Notes under the pieces: generated by a model | Told to the model about the DNA's origin: nothing | Database searches by the model: none | What the model saw: the letters and a program-made list of their open reading frames with translations, nothing else | Assembly: GCF_001758785.1 (NCBI RefSeq) | Contig: NZ_LROM01000131.1 | Span: forward strand, 1 to 64,000 | DNA from: Duganella phyllosphaerae | Lineage (GTDB): Bacteria > Pseudomonadota > Gammaproteobacteria > Burkholderiales > Burkholderiaceae_D | Length of the DNA stretch: 64,000 nt | Reading direction: 5' to 3' | Position numbers and translations under genes: made by a program | Shown here: positions 24,259 through 32,504 of the stretch, one piece after another | How the letters are laid out: each line of letters starts with the position of its first letter | How positions within the stretch are numbered: position 1 is the first letter of the stretch

Positions 24259-25455
24259 TCACTGTGTGCACAAGGCACTGGCCGGCACCCCGCAGGCTAC
24301 CAGCCGGCCCACGTCGGGATTCTTCAAGTAGTCGAGGTGGGCGTCATCGGGCCGCTCGAGCAAACCGAGCCAGGTCGGCGCATTCGATACCAGGATGTTA
24401 TATACCGCAACACCTTGTCCCGCGTAGCGCTCCGGCGGCAGCGTGTACGATAGCGGATCGTTGGGATCGGAAAACGCCACCAGCGTCAGCGGGGCCATGG
24501 TGCGGCGCCGGTCCTCGCTGCCGCGCTGTTGCAGCAGCAGTTGCAGGCTGTCTGACGGCGCTGCTCGCGCGGCTGCGATATCGACCTGCTGATCGGCCAG
24601 CGACAGCAGCGGTACCTGGTTCGCCGCCATCACCAATATCCGCATCCGCGCCATGGTGCGCTGCGCCGCGACCGCCGCGTGAGAGCCGGGCGCCTCCTGC
24701 GTCATCCGTAGCAGCGTGTCGAACATGATCTTGCTGCCCATGCTGTGGGCAATCACCACCAGCGGTACATTGTCGGGCGCGTCGCTGTCGGCCAGCACGC
24801 GCACGATGGCGTCGCGCATGCGCAGCTGGATCGCCTCGCGCGCCACGCCCTGGTAGATCAGCGCATCGGGCAGGCAATCGTCGATCAGCGTGTCTTTCAG
24901 GCGTGCATTCAAAAGCGCGCGCTGGTGTGGGTACGGCGGTGCGCCGGTGCAGATGGCCGACTTGTCGGCCTGGTCGTAACACAGCTGGCGCTTGAGCGGC
25001 GTGGTGAGGGGGGACCAGATCAGGGCGTTGAAGCGCAGACGGCCTGCGGGCGTCGCCACCGTGGCCGATACGATCTCGATGCCGTTGGCGTCAACACTGG
25101 CGCTGCGGCTGGTAGTCATGCTGGCGCCGTTGATCGACGCCATCAATTGCGCGACCACCTGCTGCGCCCAGCGCGCATTGTGGGTGCAGATGCCGTGCAC
25201 CAGCAGGACGTCTTCGGTACGGCCCTCCGCTTGCGCGGGAAGGTCGACCAGGCCGGGGAAGCGGGTGTTGGCGTCGAGGATCTCGGGCGGACTGTACGGT
25301 GTGCTGCAGGCGGCCAGCAGGGCCAGGCAGGCCAGGGCCGCAGCAGGCGTGAGGCGGCGCACACGCGGACAGCGCTCGACATGGTGACGAGGTGTGAAGC
25401 CGGTGCGGCGCAACAGGGCGGCAGCCGTGCTGCATGCCGATGACAGGATGTTCAT
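24259..25455 (-). CDS. alpha/beta hydrolase-type lipoprotein
   Basis: Protein of 398 residues. A long N-terminal stretch precedes a hydrophobic segment and lipobox LAAC (near residue 50), so either the start is further downstream or the signal is atypical. The mature part contains EDVLLVHGICTHN (oxyanion-hole strand) and VVIAHSMGSKIMFDTL, with Ser in the nucleophile elbow AHSMG. The protein probably hydrolyses esters or amides at the periplasmic face. I recognise no specific subfamily. It is downstream of the M14 peptidase in the same direction, separated by 105 bases rich in hairpins. Confidence 0.75.
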   Translation of the reverse strand: MNILSSACSTAAALLRRTGFTPRHHVERCPRVRRLTPAAALACLALLAACSTPYSPPEILDANTRFPGLVDLPAQAEGRTEDVLLVHGICTHNARWAQQVVAQLMASINGASMTTSRSASVDANGIEIVSATVATPAGRLRFNALIWSPLTTPLKRQLCYDQADKSAICTGAPPYPHQRALLNARLKDTLIDDCLPDALIYQGVAREAIQLRMRDAIVRVLADSDAPDNVPLVVIAHSMGSKIMFDTLLRMTQEAPGSHAAVAAQRTMARMRILVMAANQVPLLSLADQQVDIAAARAAPSDSLQLLLQQRGSEDRRRTMAPLTLVAFSDPNDPLSYTLPPERYAGQGVAVYNILVSNAPTWLGLLERPDDAHLDYLKNPDVGRLVACGVPASALCTQ

Positions 25456-25560
25456 GCTGGACCTCCAGGAAAGGCGCCGGGTGGCGCCGCTGGAGGCCAG
25501 TGTATTTTTGCGGGCAGCGCCCGCCTTGTCCTGGCGCAGGCCAGGAGGGCGGGTAAGTGC

Positions 25561-26691
25561 TTACTGCTGCGCGACCAGCGTCTGTAGAACAGGTTGCAGC
25601 ACAGCCTTGCCCAGCTCGGCGCTGCGGGCGCCGTTCCAGCCGGTGTCGGCATCCGGATCGTTGGCGTTGTCCTTGAACGGCAGTTCCACCGTCAGCGACA
25701 GGCAACCGAACTGGTGCGTGATGTGTGGCGAACCCATGGTCAGGGTTTCGTCGGTGTACGGCGTTTCGCCGTAACCGTATTCGTCCTGGAAGTCCGGGCT
25801 GGCAATCAGGAAGTTGTCGATGAAGTATTGCTGGCCTTCGGCCTGGTCCGGGGTCCAGGTCGGCAGCGATTCGCTGCCAGCCACGAACACGTACGGCAGG
25901 CCTTCGTCGCCGTGGATGTCGAGGAACAGGTCGCAGCCGGTTTCCAGCATCTTGTTTTTAACGAGGAATACTTCCGGGCTGCGCTCCATGGTCGGGTTCA
26001 GCCACTCGCGGTTGAGGTTGGCGCCGGCAGCGTTGGTGCGCAGGTTGCCGCGTACCGAGCCGTCCGGGTTCATATTCGGCACCACGTAGAACACGGCTTC
26101 TTTCAGGCAATTGCGACCGAACGGGTTGGCCGGATCGAGCAGCGCTTCGACCATGCCTTCGACGAACCACTCGGCCATGGTCTCGCCCGGGTGCTGGCGC
26201 GCGATCACCCACACTTTTTGTTCCGCTTCCGGATCGCCGATGACCAGCATGTTCAGGTCGCGGCCGTCGATGGTGCTGCCCAGGTCGATATGCTTGACCA
26301 GCGGTGACAGTTGCGCGTTGTCCAGCAGGGACAGGTGGCGTTCCCACGAGTACGGCTCGAAATAGGCGTAATAGACGCTGTCGTATTCGGGCGTGTGGTT
26401 AATCGTCATCACTTCGCCATCGAACGAGGTCGGCACGCGGAACCAGTTGTCGCGGTCGTAGCTGGCCACGGCCTGGTAATCCTTCCAGCCGTCCGGGTAG
26501 GCGGTCTTGCCGGCGTTGAGGAAGCGCAGCGCCAGCGGGGTGGACGCGCCGCCCTGCACGCGGAAGTAGAACCACTGGGTGATGTCGGCGTGCGAGTCCT
26601 TGCGGATGTTCAGGTCGATCGCGGCCGGGTTGTCGGCGGAAATGACGTCGATGGCGCCGGCGTCGAACTGCTGGCTGATTTTGATAGGCAT
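25561..26691 (-). CDS. M14 family metallocarboxypeptidase, cytosolic (CCP-like)
   Basis: Protein of 376 residues. A beta-rich N-domain (residues 1-120, ITQWFYFRVQGG) precedes a zinc carboxypeptidase domain. Zinc ligands are HPGE (His and Glu, near 167-170) and a later His in DLFLDIHGDEG; substrate-binding ANLNREW and the late Glu in LTVELPF complete the site. This layout matches the cytosolic carboxypeptidase group related to eukaryotic deglutamylases. No signal peptide is present. The cellular substrate in bacteria is unknown. The longer open frame upstream was not chosen because it lacks family sequence. Confidence 0.9.
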   Translation of the reverse strand: MPIKISQQFDAGAIDVISADNPAAIDLNIRKDSHADITQWFYFRVQGGASTPLALRFLNAGKTAYPDGWKDYQAVASYDRDNWFRVPTSFDGEVMTINHTPEYDSVYYAYFEPYSWERHLSLLDNAQLSPLVKHIDLGSTIDGRDLNMLVIGDPEAEQKVWVIARQHPGETMAEWFVEGMVEALLDPANPFGRNCLKEAVFYVVPNMNPDGSVRGNLRTNAAGANLNREWLNPTMERSPEVFLVKNKMLETGCDLFLDIHGDEGLPYVFVAGSESLPTWTPDQAEGQQYFIDNFLIASPDFQDEYGYGETPYTDETLTMGSPHITHQFGCLSLTVELPFKDNANDPDADTGWNGARSAELGKAVLQPVLQTLVAQQ

Positions 26692-26793
26692 GGTGGTGTG
26701 TCCCGTTGAATTCAGTGTCGAGCGCTTGTGGCGCAGTGGCGACATCATACAGGGTGGTGGCGTTGGGCGGCACGCCCGCAGGGGAGAGCCGCC

Positions 26794-27717
26794 CTAACGC
26801 AAGCCGCCAAACCGCGCATAAAAGGCCGCCTCCGCCACCGGCGCCTCCGGGTCTTCGCGCCGCAGCACGCTGTCGATGTGCTGTTCCGCGGCCGTGTGCA
26901 CGGCCAGGTACAGCTGGCGCGCCAGCGCGTAGGCCTGGGTGCCGGGCCAGGGGGCGGGCAGCAGTTCGGCCGGCAGTTGCGGGTCGTGCAGCTGCACCCT
27001 GCGGTAAGCGTGGATCAGCAGGGTGCGGATCACGAAGGCCTGCTCCGGCGTCAGCTGGTCGGCCACGCCGCCATCGAGTGCGGTGGCCAGCGGCGCAAAC
27101 CTTGTCAGGAATTGTCCGTAGCCGGCCGCCACTTCGCGCACGTCCCAGCCGCTGGCCACCAGGTCGCCCAGCGACCGCGCGCCCACGCCGGGCACGGTGG
27201 CCGCGCGCACCACGAACAGTTTACCGGCCACGCCCAGCCGAGCCAGCACCTCGGCCAGCGCCGCCGGCTCGGCGGCCGGATGGCCGAGGATGCCGGGTGC
27301 GATCACGCTGTAGCCCTCCCACAACAGTTCCTTGCGCACGGCCGTGCGTTCGGCCGGCGTCAACGCGCCTTCGCCGCTGATGACCAGGGTCCAGCTGCCG
27401 TCCCAGTGCGCGTGCGGTTCGGCGTAGATGCGCCGGTAGGCGTGCGAAAAGCGCGCCATGGCGTCGGGCGTGATGGCGTAGGCGCTGCGGCGGCCATCGC
27501 GCCGCGCACCGAGCCAGCCCTCTTGCGCCAGGCGGAACACGGCCGTGCGCAGCAGCCGGTCGTTCACGCCGAACGGCGCCAGCAGCTCGATCAGGCTGCC
27601 CAGCCACACCATGCCGCCGTGCGGCACGATGGCGTCGCCGAAGATGGTCACCACCAGCGATTTCGAGCGCGGCGGGTCGTGGGCAAGGAAGTCGGTGATC
27701 CAGTCGGAGCAGTGCAT
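26794..27717 (-). CDS. paaX: phenylacetic acid degradation operon repressor PaaX
   Basis: Protein of 307 residues, the usual PaaX length. PaaX is a GntR-type winged-helix repressor released from DNA by phenylacetyl-CoA. SLVVTIFGDAIVPHGGMVWL and VNDRLLRTAVFRLAQEGWLGAR form the N-terminal DNA-binding part; DGSWTLV and LLWEGYSVIAPGIL belong to the conserved central domain. It is divergent from paaA across 153 bases and almost certainly controls the operon. A TTG four codons upstream is a less likely start. Confidence 0.95.
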   Translation of the reverse strand: MHCSDWITDFLAHDPPRSKSLVVTIFGDAIVPHGGMVWLGSLIELLAPFGVNDRLLRTAVFRLAQEGWLGARRDGRRSAYAITPDAMARFSHAYRRIYAEPHAHWDGSWTLVISGEGALTPAERTAVRKELLWEGYSVIAPGILGHPAAEPAALAEVLARLGVAGKLFVVRAATVPGVGARSLGDLVASGWDVREVAAGYGQFLTRFAPLATALDGGVADQLTPEQAFVIRTLLIHAYRRVQLHDPQLPAELLPAPWPGTQAYALARQLYLAVHTAAEQHIDSVLRREDPEAPVAEAAFYARFGGLR

Positions 27718-27870
27718 GGCGGCCAACAAAAGCTGAAAACCGTAGTTTACCGGGTGAAACGCCCGGCAAGGTATTTAAATGCGGAATTTCGTTATGACTC
27801 AAAAAACCGGTAGCGTAAACGAATTGTGTATCGTATTATGAGTTCAACCGAGGTCAAACGAGGAGACAGC
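27718..27870. promoter_or_regulatory. paaX-paaA divergent control region
   Basis: The 153 bases hold both promoters and the presumed PaaX operator. Visible features: CCGGGTGAAACGCCCGG near 27750-27766 (imperfect hairpin), an AT-rich tract around 27775-27800, and TATTAT (27834-27839), a possible -10 box for paaA. TGACTCA near 27795 and TGAGTTCA near 27838 are loosely inverted and could be operator halves, but do not match the E. coli PaaX site. AGGAGA precedes the paaA start. Confidence 0.6.
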
Positions 27871-28860
27871 ATGTACGCCCAACAAGTAGAGACCGGCTTG
27901 AGCACGGTCCGCACCACCGCCGACATGGCCGACGACGAGCGCGCCTTCCAGGCCCGCATCGACGCCGGCGTGCGCATCGAGGCCAAGGACTGGATGCCCG
28001 ACGCCTACCGTAAGACTTTGATCCGCCAGATTTCGCAGCATGCCCATTCGGAAATCGTCGGCCAGCTACCGGAAGGCAACTGGGTTACGCGCGCGCCCAC
28101 GCTCAAGCGCAAGTCGATCCTGCTGGCCAAGATCCAGGATGAAGCCGGCCACGGCCTGTACCTGTACAGCGCCGCCGAAACCCTGGGCGTCAGCCGCGAC
28201 GAGCTGCTCGCTGCCCTGCACAGTGGCAAGGCCAAGTATTCGAGCATCTTCAATTACCCCACGCTGTCGTGGGCCGACATGGGCGCGATCGGCTGGCTGG
28301 TCGACGGCTCGGCCATCATCAACCAGATCCCGCTGTGCCGCTGCTCGTACGGTCCGTATGCGCGCGCCATGGTCCGCGTGTGCAAGGAAGAGTCGTTCCA
28401 TGCGCGCCAGGGCTACGACATCATGCTGGCGCTGGCGCGCGGCACGGCCGAACAAAAGGCCATGGCGCAGGATGCACTGAACCGCTGGTGGTGGCCGTCG
28501 CTGATGATGTTCGGCCCGTCGGACGCCGAGTCGGTCAACAGCGCGCAATCGGCGCAGTGGCGCATCAAGCTGTTTTCCAACGACGAGCTGCGCCAGCGCA
28601 TGGTCGATCAAACCGTGCCGCAGGCCGAGTTCCTGGGCCTGACCGTGCCCGACCCCGACCTGCGCTTCAACGCCGAGACCGGCCACTACGAATTCGGCGC
28701 CATCGACTGGGCCGAATTTCACAACGTCCTCAAGGGCAATGGCCCGTGCAACCGCGAGCGCCTGCGCACCCGTGTCCAGGCCTGGGAGGAGGGCGCCTGG
28801 TTCCGCGAGGCCCTGGTGGCGCACGCCGACAAACACGCAGCAGTGAAGGAAGTCGCATGA
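27871..28860 (+). CDS. paaA: 1,2-phenylacetyl-CoA epoxidase subunit A
   Basis: Protein of 329 residues. PaaA is the catalytic di-iron oxygenase subunit of the PaaABCE complex, which converts phenylacetyl-CoA to its ring 1,2-epoxide. Carboxylate and His iron ligands are visible in KIQDEAGHGLYLY (ExxH) and CKEESFHARQGYD (ExxH). AGGAGACAGC precedes the ATG. First gene of the operon; its stop overlaps paaB as ATGA. Confidence 0.98.
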   Translation: MYAQQVETGLSTVRTTADMADDERAFQARIDAGVRIEAKDWMPDAYRKTLIRQISQHAHSEIVGQLPEGNWVTRAPTLKRKSILLAKIQDEAGHGLYLYSAAETLGVSRDELLAALHSGKAKYSSIFNYPTLSWADMGAIGWLVDGSAIINQIPLCRCSYGPYARAMVRVCKEESFHARQGYDIMLALARGTAEQKAMAQDALNRWWWPSLMMFGPSDAESVNSAQSAQWRIKLFSNDELRQRMVDQTVPQAEFLGLTVPDPDLRFNAETGHYEFGAIDWAEFHNVLKGNGPCNRERLRTRVQAWEEGAWFREALVAHADKHAAVKEVA

Positions 28861-29165
28861 GCACGCAACTGAGTACCCAAACCAGCAAAGAGTGGCCGCT
28901 GTGGGAAGTTTTCATCCGCAGCCAGCACGGCCTGGCGCACAAGCACGTGGGCAGCCTGCATGCGCCCGACGCCGAAATGGCGGTCAACAATGCGCGCGAC
29001 GTGTACACGCGCCGCAACGAGGGCGTGAGCATCTGGGTGGTGCGCGCGGCCGACATCGTCGCCAGCAGCCCGTCCGACAAGGGCGCCCTGTTCGAGCCGG
29101 CCAACAGCAAGGTCTATCGCCACCCCACCTTCTTCCCGATGCCGGAAGAAGTGAAAAACCTGTGA
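28857..29165 (+). CDS. paaB: 1,2-phenylacetyl-CoA epoxidase subunit B
   Basis: Protein of 102 residues, the usual size. PaaB is the small subunit that bridges PaaA-PaaC heterodimers in the epoxidase complex. EWPLWEVFIRSQHGLAHKHVGSLHA and NARDVYTRRNEGVSIWVV are characteristic. The start overlaps paaA by four bases (ATGA), ensuring coupled translation. paaC begins eight bases after the stop. Confidence 0.98.
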   Translation: MSTQLSTQTSKEWPLWEVFIRSQHGLAHKHVGSLHAPDAEMAVNNARDVYTRRNEGVSIWVVRAADIVASSPSDKGALFEPANSKVYRHPTFFPMPEEVKNL

Positions 29166-29173
29166 GGCCATCG

Positions 29174-29926
29174 ATGGATGCCAAAGTAAACTACCTGCTG
29201 CGCCTGGGCGACAACGCCCTGATCCTGAGCCAGCAACTGAGCCGCCTGTGCGGCAAAGGGCCGGCGCTGGAAGAAGACATGGCGCTGTCGAACGTGGCGC
29301 TCGACCTGCTGGGGCAAACCCGCCTGTGGTACGAATACGCGGCCGAGCTGGAGGGCGCGGGCCGCGACGAAGACCGCCTGGCCTACCACCGCGACGCCCA
29401 CGACTTCAAGAACTGCCTGCTGCTCGAACAACCGAACGGTAACTACGCCGACACCATGATGCGGCAGTTCTACTTCGACACCTGGCACTACTTCCTGATC
29501 GCCGGCCTCACGCACAGCAGCGACGAACGCATCGCCGCCATCGCCGAAAAGTCCTTGAAGGAAGTGACGTACCACCTGCGCCGCAGCGGCGACCTGGTGG
29601 TGCGCATGGGCGACGGCACCGATATCAGCCACGCCAAAACCCAGGCCGCCGCCGACGCGCTGTGGATGTACAGCGGCGAAGTATTCGGCTACGACGCCGT
29701 CGACCAGGCCATGGTGGAAGCCGGCATCGCCCCGCCAGCGGACCAACTGCGCACGCAGTGGCTGGCGCACGTGGCGGAGATTTTTGCCGAAGCCACGCTG
29801 GTGATGCCGCCGCAGGATGCCTGGATGCAGAGCGGCGGCAAGCAGGGACGCCATACCGAGCACCTGGGGTTCATCCTGGCCGAGATGCAGTTCTTGCAGC
29901 GCGCGTATCCGAATGCGCAGTGGTGA
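29174..29926 (+). CDS. paaC: 1,2-phenylacetyl-CoA epoxidase subunit C
   Basis: Protein of 250 residues. PaaC is the structural, ferritin-like partner of PaaA and lacks a functional di-iron site. The opening YLLRLGDNALILSQQLSRLCG, EDMALSNVALDLLGQ and the closing HTEHLGFILAEMQFLQRAYP are typical. The sequence downstream, before PaaD's conserved domain, is unusually long and carries a repeat. Confidence 0.98.
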   Translation: MDAKVNYLLRLGDNALILSQQLSRLCGKGPALEEDMALSNVALDLLGQTRLWYEYAAELEGAGRDEDRLAYHRDAHDFKNCLLLEQPNGNYADTMMRQFYFDTWHYFLIAGLTHSSDERIAAIAEKSLKEVTYHLRRSGDLVVRMGDGTDISHAKTQAAADALWMYSGEVFGYDAVDQAMVEAGIAPPADQLRTQWLAHVAEIFAEATLVMPPQDAWMQSGGKQGRHTEHLGFILAEMQFLQRAYPNAQW

Positions 29927-29934
29927 GGGGGCGT

Positions 29935-30585
29935 ATGAAAGCGACGAAGACGGTTCTTTCTCCCGCCAACCTTCAATCCGTCATTCCCGCGCAGGCGGGA
30001 ATCCATACTGAGCATCCGATCACGCGGTCCATGGATCCCCGCATGCGCGAGGATGACGGATCTGAAGATGGAGGCTTCGACGAGGAGCAGGTGGCCGGCT
30101 GGCTCGCACAAATCCCCGACCCCGAAATCCCCGCCATCAGCATCACCGACCTGGGCATCGTGCGCGGCGTGCGCGTGGCCGACGACGGCGCCTGTCACGT
30201 CACGATCACGCCCACCTACAGCGGCTGCCCCGCCATGCAGGTGATCGGCGACGCCATTAGCGACGCCCTGCATGGGCGTGGCGTGCTTGAGGTGGTGCTG
30301 CACACCCAGCTTGCTCCCGCCTGGACCACCGACTGGATGACAGACGCCGGCAAGCAAAAGCTGCGTAACTACGGCATCGCGCCGCCGGCCGAACAGGTGA
30401 TCGACATCAGCCGCCTGGGCCCCGCATCAGCAATTTCGCGCAAGGCGCCAAAGCTCGGTATCGCCTGTCCCAACTGCGGCTCCACCCATACCGAAGTCAC
30501 CAGCCAGTTCGGCTCCACGCCGTGCAAGGCGCTCTACAAGTGCCTGGACTGCCGCGAACCGTTCGATTACTTCAAGTGTCATTGA
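29935..30585 (+). CDS. paaD: PaaD, Fe-S maturation protein for phenylacetyl-CoA epoxidase
   Basis: Protein of 216 residues as drawn. The MIP18/DUF59 domain (LAQIPDPEIPAISITDLGIV, TPTYSGCPAMQVIGDAI) is followed by a C-terminal zinc-ribbon-like part with CPNC and CLDC. PaaD is thought to help mature the iron centre of the epoxidase. Usual PaaD starts a few residues before DEEQV. Here an extra segment of about 45 residues precedes it, and most of that is encoded by a palindromic repeat (29978-30059). In-frame ATGs at 30031 and 30043 lie inside the repeat, so the true start may be there. paaE follows four bases later. Confidence 0.93.
   Translation: MKATKTVLSPANLQSVIPAQAGIHTEHPITRSMDPRMREDDGSEDGGFDEEQVAGWLAQIPDPEIPAISITDLGIVRGVRVADDGACHVTITPTYSGCPAMQVIGDAISDALHGRGVLEVVLHTQLAPAWTTDWMTDAGKQKLRNYGIAPPAEQVIDISRLGPASAISRKAPKLGIACPNCGSTHTEVTSQFGSTPCKALYKCLDCREPFDYFKCH
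29978..30059. repeat. palindromic repeat inserted in the 5' part of paaD
   Basis: Outer arms CCGTCAT (29978-29984) and ATGACGG (30053-30059); inner arms GCGGGAATCCAT and ATGGATCCCCGC (30031-30042, one mismatch). This is the widespread repeat that, when translated, yields VIPAQAGI and MDPRMREDD. It is open in the paaD frame throughout. Elsewhere it is known as an intergenic element of many proteobacteria. Confidence 0.9.
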
Positions 30586-30589
30586 GATC

Positions 30590-31684
30590 ATGAGCCAATT
30601 CCATCCCCTGACCGTCTCCCAGGTACGCCACGAAACGCGCGATACCATCGCCGTCACCTTTGCCGTGCCGCCCGCGCTGCGGGCCAGCTACGCCTACCAG
30701 CAGGGCCAGCACCTGACCCTGCGCGCGCACATCGACGGCGAAGACGTGCGCCGGTCGTACTCGATCTGCTCGGCCGTGCAGGACGACACGCTGCGGGTGG
30801 CCATCAAGCGCACCCAGGGCGGGCTGTTTTCGTCCTGGGCCGTGGATCACCTGCAGCCCGGCGCCGTGCTCGACGTGATGCCGCCGTCGGGTCACTTCAA
30901 CGTGCCGCTCGATGCTGCCAACCGCAAGCACTACCTGGCTTTTGCGGCCGGCAGCGGCATCACGCCCATCCTGTCGATCATCAAGACCACGCTGGCGTTC
31001 GAGCCGCACAGCCGTTTCACGCTCTTTTACGGCAACCGCGCCAGCTCGTCGGTGATCTTCCGCGAGGAACTCTCCGACCTCAAAGATGTCTATCTTGACC
31101 GCCTGCGCATCGCCTACGTGATGAGCCGCGAGCAGCAGGACATCGACCTGTTCAACGGCCGCATCACGCAGGACAAGTGCACCGAGTTTCTGCGCTACTG
31201 GACGCGGGTGGATGACGTCGACGTCGCCTTCATCTGCGGGCCGGAAGACATGATGCTGGGCGTCTCGGCGGCGTTGCAGGCAGCGGGCATGCCGAAGGAG
31301 GCGATCAAGGTCGAACTGTTTTTAGCCACCGGCGCTACCGGCGCCAACGGTCCGCGCAAAGCCAGGGCCCACGCGGCGATGGAAACCGGCGCGCACCAGA
31401 ACACCGAAGTGACCGTGATCATGGACGGCAGCGCCACCAGCTTCACCATGGCGCAGGACCAGGAATCGCTGCTCGACGCCGGCCTGCGCGCCGGTATCGA
31501 CATGCGCTACTCGTGCAAGGGCGGCGTGTGCTCCACCTGCCGCTGCAAGCTGGTCGAAGGCCAGGTGGACATGGACATCAATTACGCGCTCGAAGACTAC
31601 GAGGTGGCGCGCGGCTTTGTACTGAGCTGCCAGAGCTTCCCCATCACCGGCAAGGTGGTGCTCGACTTCGACCAGGCCGAATAA
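30590..31684 (+). CDS. paaE: 1,2-phenylacetyl-CoA epoxidase reductase subunit E
   Basis: Protein of 364 residues. PaaE transfers electrons from NADPH to the epoxidase. The N-terminal ferredoxin-reductase domain shows RRSYSICSA (FAD binding) and FAAGSGITPILSIIK (NAD(P) binding). The C-terminal plant-type [2Fe-2S] ferredoxin has CKGGVCSTCRC and the fourth ligand in VLSCQSFP. Spacing to paaD is four bases and to paaG twelve. Confidence 0.98.
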   Translation: MSQFHPLTVSQVRHETRDTIAVTFAVPPALRASYAYQQGQHLTLRAHIDGEDVRRSYSICSAVQDDTLRVAIKRTQGGLFSSWAVDHLQPGAVLDVMPPSGHFNVPLDAANRKHYLAFAAGSGITPILSIIKTTLAFEPHSRFTLFYGNRASSSVIFREELSDLKDVYLDRLRIAYVMSREQQDIDLFNGRITQDKCTEFLRYWTRVDDVDVAFICGPEDMMLGVSAALQAAGMPKEAIKVELFLATGATGANGPRKARAHAAMETGAHQNTEVTVIMDGSATSFTMAQDQESLLDAGLRAGIDMRYSCKGGVCSTCRCKLVEGQVDMDINYALEDYEVARGFVLSCQSFPITGKVVLDFDQAE

Positions 31685-31696
31685 CCAGGAGACAGC

Positions 31697-32503
31697 ATGA
31701 ACGCCAAAGACTATCAAAACATCGTGTTCGGGATCGACGCCGGGGTGGCCACGCTCACCCTCAACCGCCCCGATAAACTCAACAGCTTCACCCAGGCCAT
31801 GCACGAGGAGGTGCGCGACGCCCTGCGCAAGGTTGGCGCCGACAAGAGCGTGCGGGTACTGGTGCTCACCGGCGCCGGGCGCGGTTTTTGCGCTGGCCAG
31901 GACCTGTCCGACCGCGCCGTATCGAATGCCCCCGGCACCCGTCCGGTGGACCTGGGCGACTCGGTGGAAAAGAACTACGCGCCGCTGGTGCTGGCGCTGC
32001 GCGCCTTGCCGATGCCGGTGATCTGCGCGGTCAACGGCGTGGCGGCCGGCGCCGGCGCCAACCTGGCGCTGGCCTGCGACATCGTGCTGGCGGCCAGTTC
32101 GGCCTCGTTCGTGGAAGTGTTCTGCAAGCTTGGGCTGATCCCGGACACCGGCGGCACGTACTTTTTGCCGCGCCTGATCGGCAGCGCGCGCGCCATGGGA
32201 CTGGCCATGCTGGGCGAAAAACTCACCGCCGAAAAGGCCGAGCAGTGGGGCCTGATCTGGAAAGCCGTGCCCGACGCCGAGCTGGCCACCGAGACCGACA
32301 AGCTGGCGCGCCACTTCGCCAGCGCCCCCACGCAAGGGCTGGCGTTTACCAAGCAGGCCATCCACGCCAGTGCTCATAACACCTTGCAGCAGCAGCTCAT
32401 GCTCGAATGCACCATGATGAGCGAGCTGGGTGCTACCTCCGACTACCGCGAGGGCGTAGCTGCTTTCATGGAAAAGCGCGTACCGCAATTTACGGGGAAA
32501 TGA
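31697..32503 (+). CDS. paaG: ring 1,2-epoxyphenylacetyl-CoA isomerase
   Basis: Protein of 268 residues of the crotonase family. LTGAGRGFCAGQDL and SVEKNYAPLVLALRALPMPV match PaaG rather than PaaF; the catalytic acid lies in FVEVFCKLGLIPDTGGTYFLP. PaaG isomerises the epoxide to the oxepin-CoA and later shifts the double bond in the beta-oxidation part. It is the only enoyl-CoA-hydratase-type gene in the operon, so paaF is missing here. AGGAGACAGC precedes the start. Confidence 0.95.
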   Translation: MNAKDYQNIVFGIDAGVATLTLNRPDKLNSFTQAMHEEVRDALRKVGADKSVRVLVLTGAGRGFCAGQDLSDRAVSNAPGTRPVDLGDSVEKNYAPLVLALRALPMPVICAVNGVAAGAGANLALACDIVLAASSASFVEVFCKLGLIPDTGGTYFLPRLIGSARAMGLAMLGEKLTAEKAEQWGLIWKAVPDAELATETDKLARHFASAPTQGLAFTKQAIHASAHNTLQQQLMLECTMMSELGATSDYREGVAAFMEKRVPQFTGK

Positions 32504-32504
32504 C

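Noticed and set aside
25456..25560. Terminator or attenuator between the M14 peptidase and the lipoprotein gene
   Set aside because: Several GC-rich stems (CTCCAG/CTGGAG, GCGGGC/GCCCGC) are present, but none is followed by a T-tract on the transcribed strand, so no regulatory call is made.
27790..27846. Defined PaaX operator
   Set aside because: Loose inverted TGACTCA/TGAGTTCA halves exist, but do not match the E. coli PaaX box and could be chance; only a general control region is reported.
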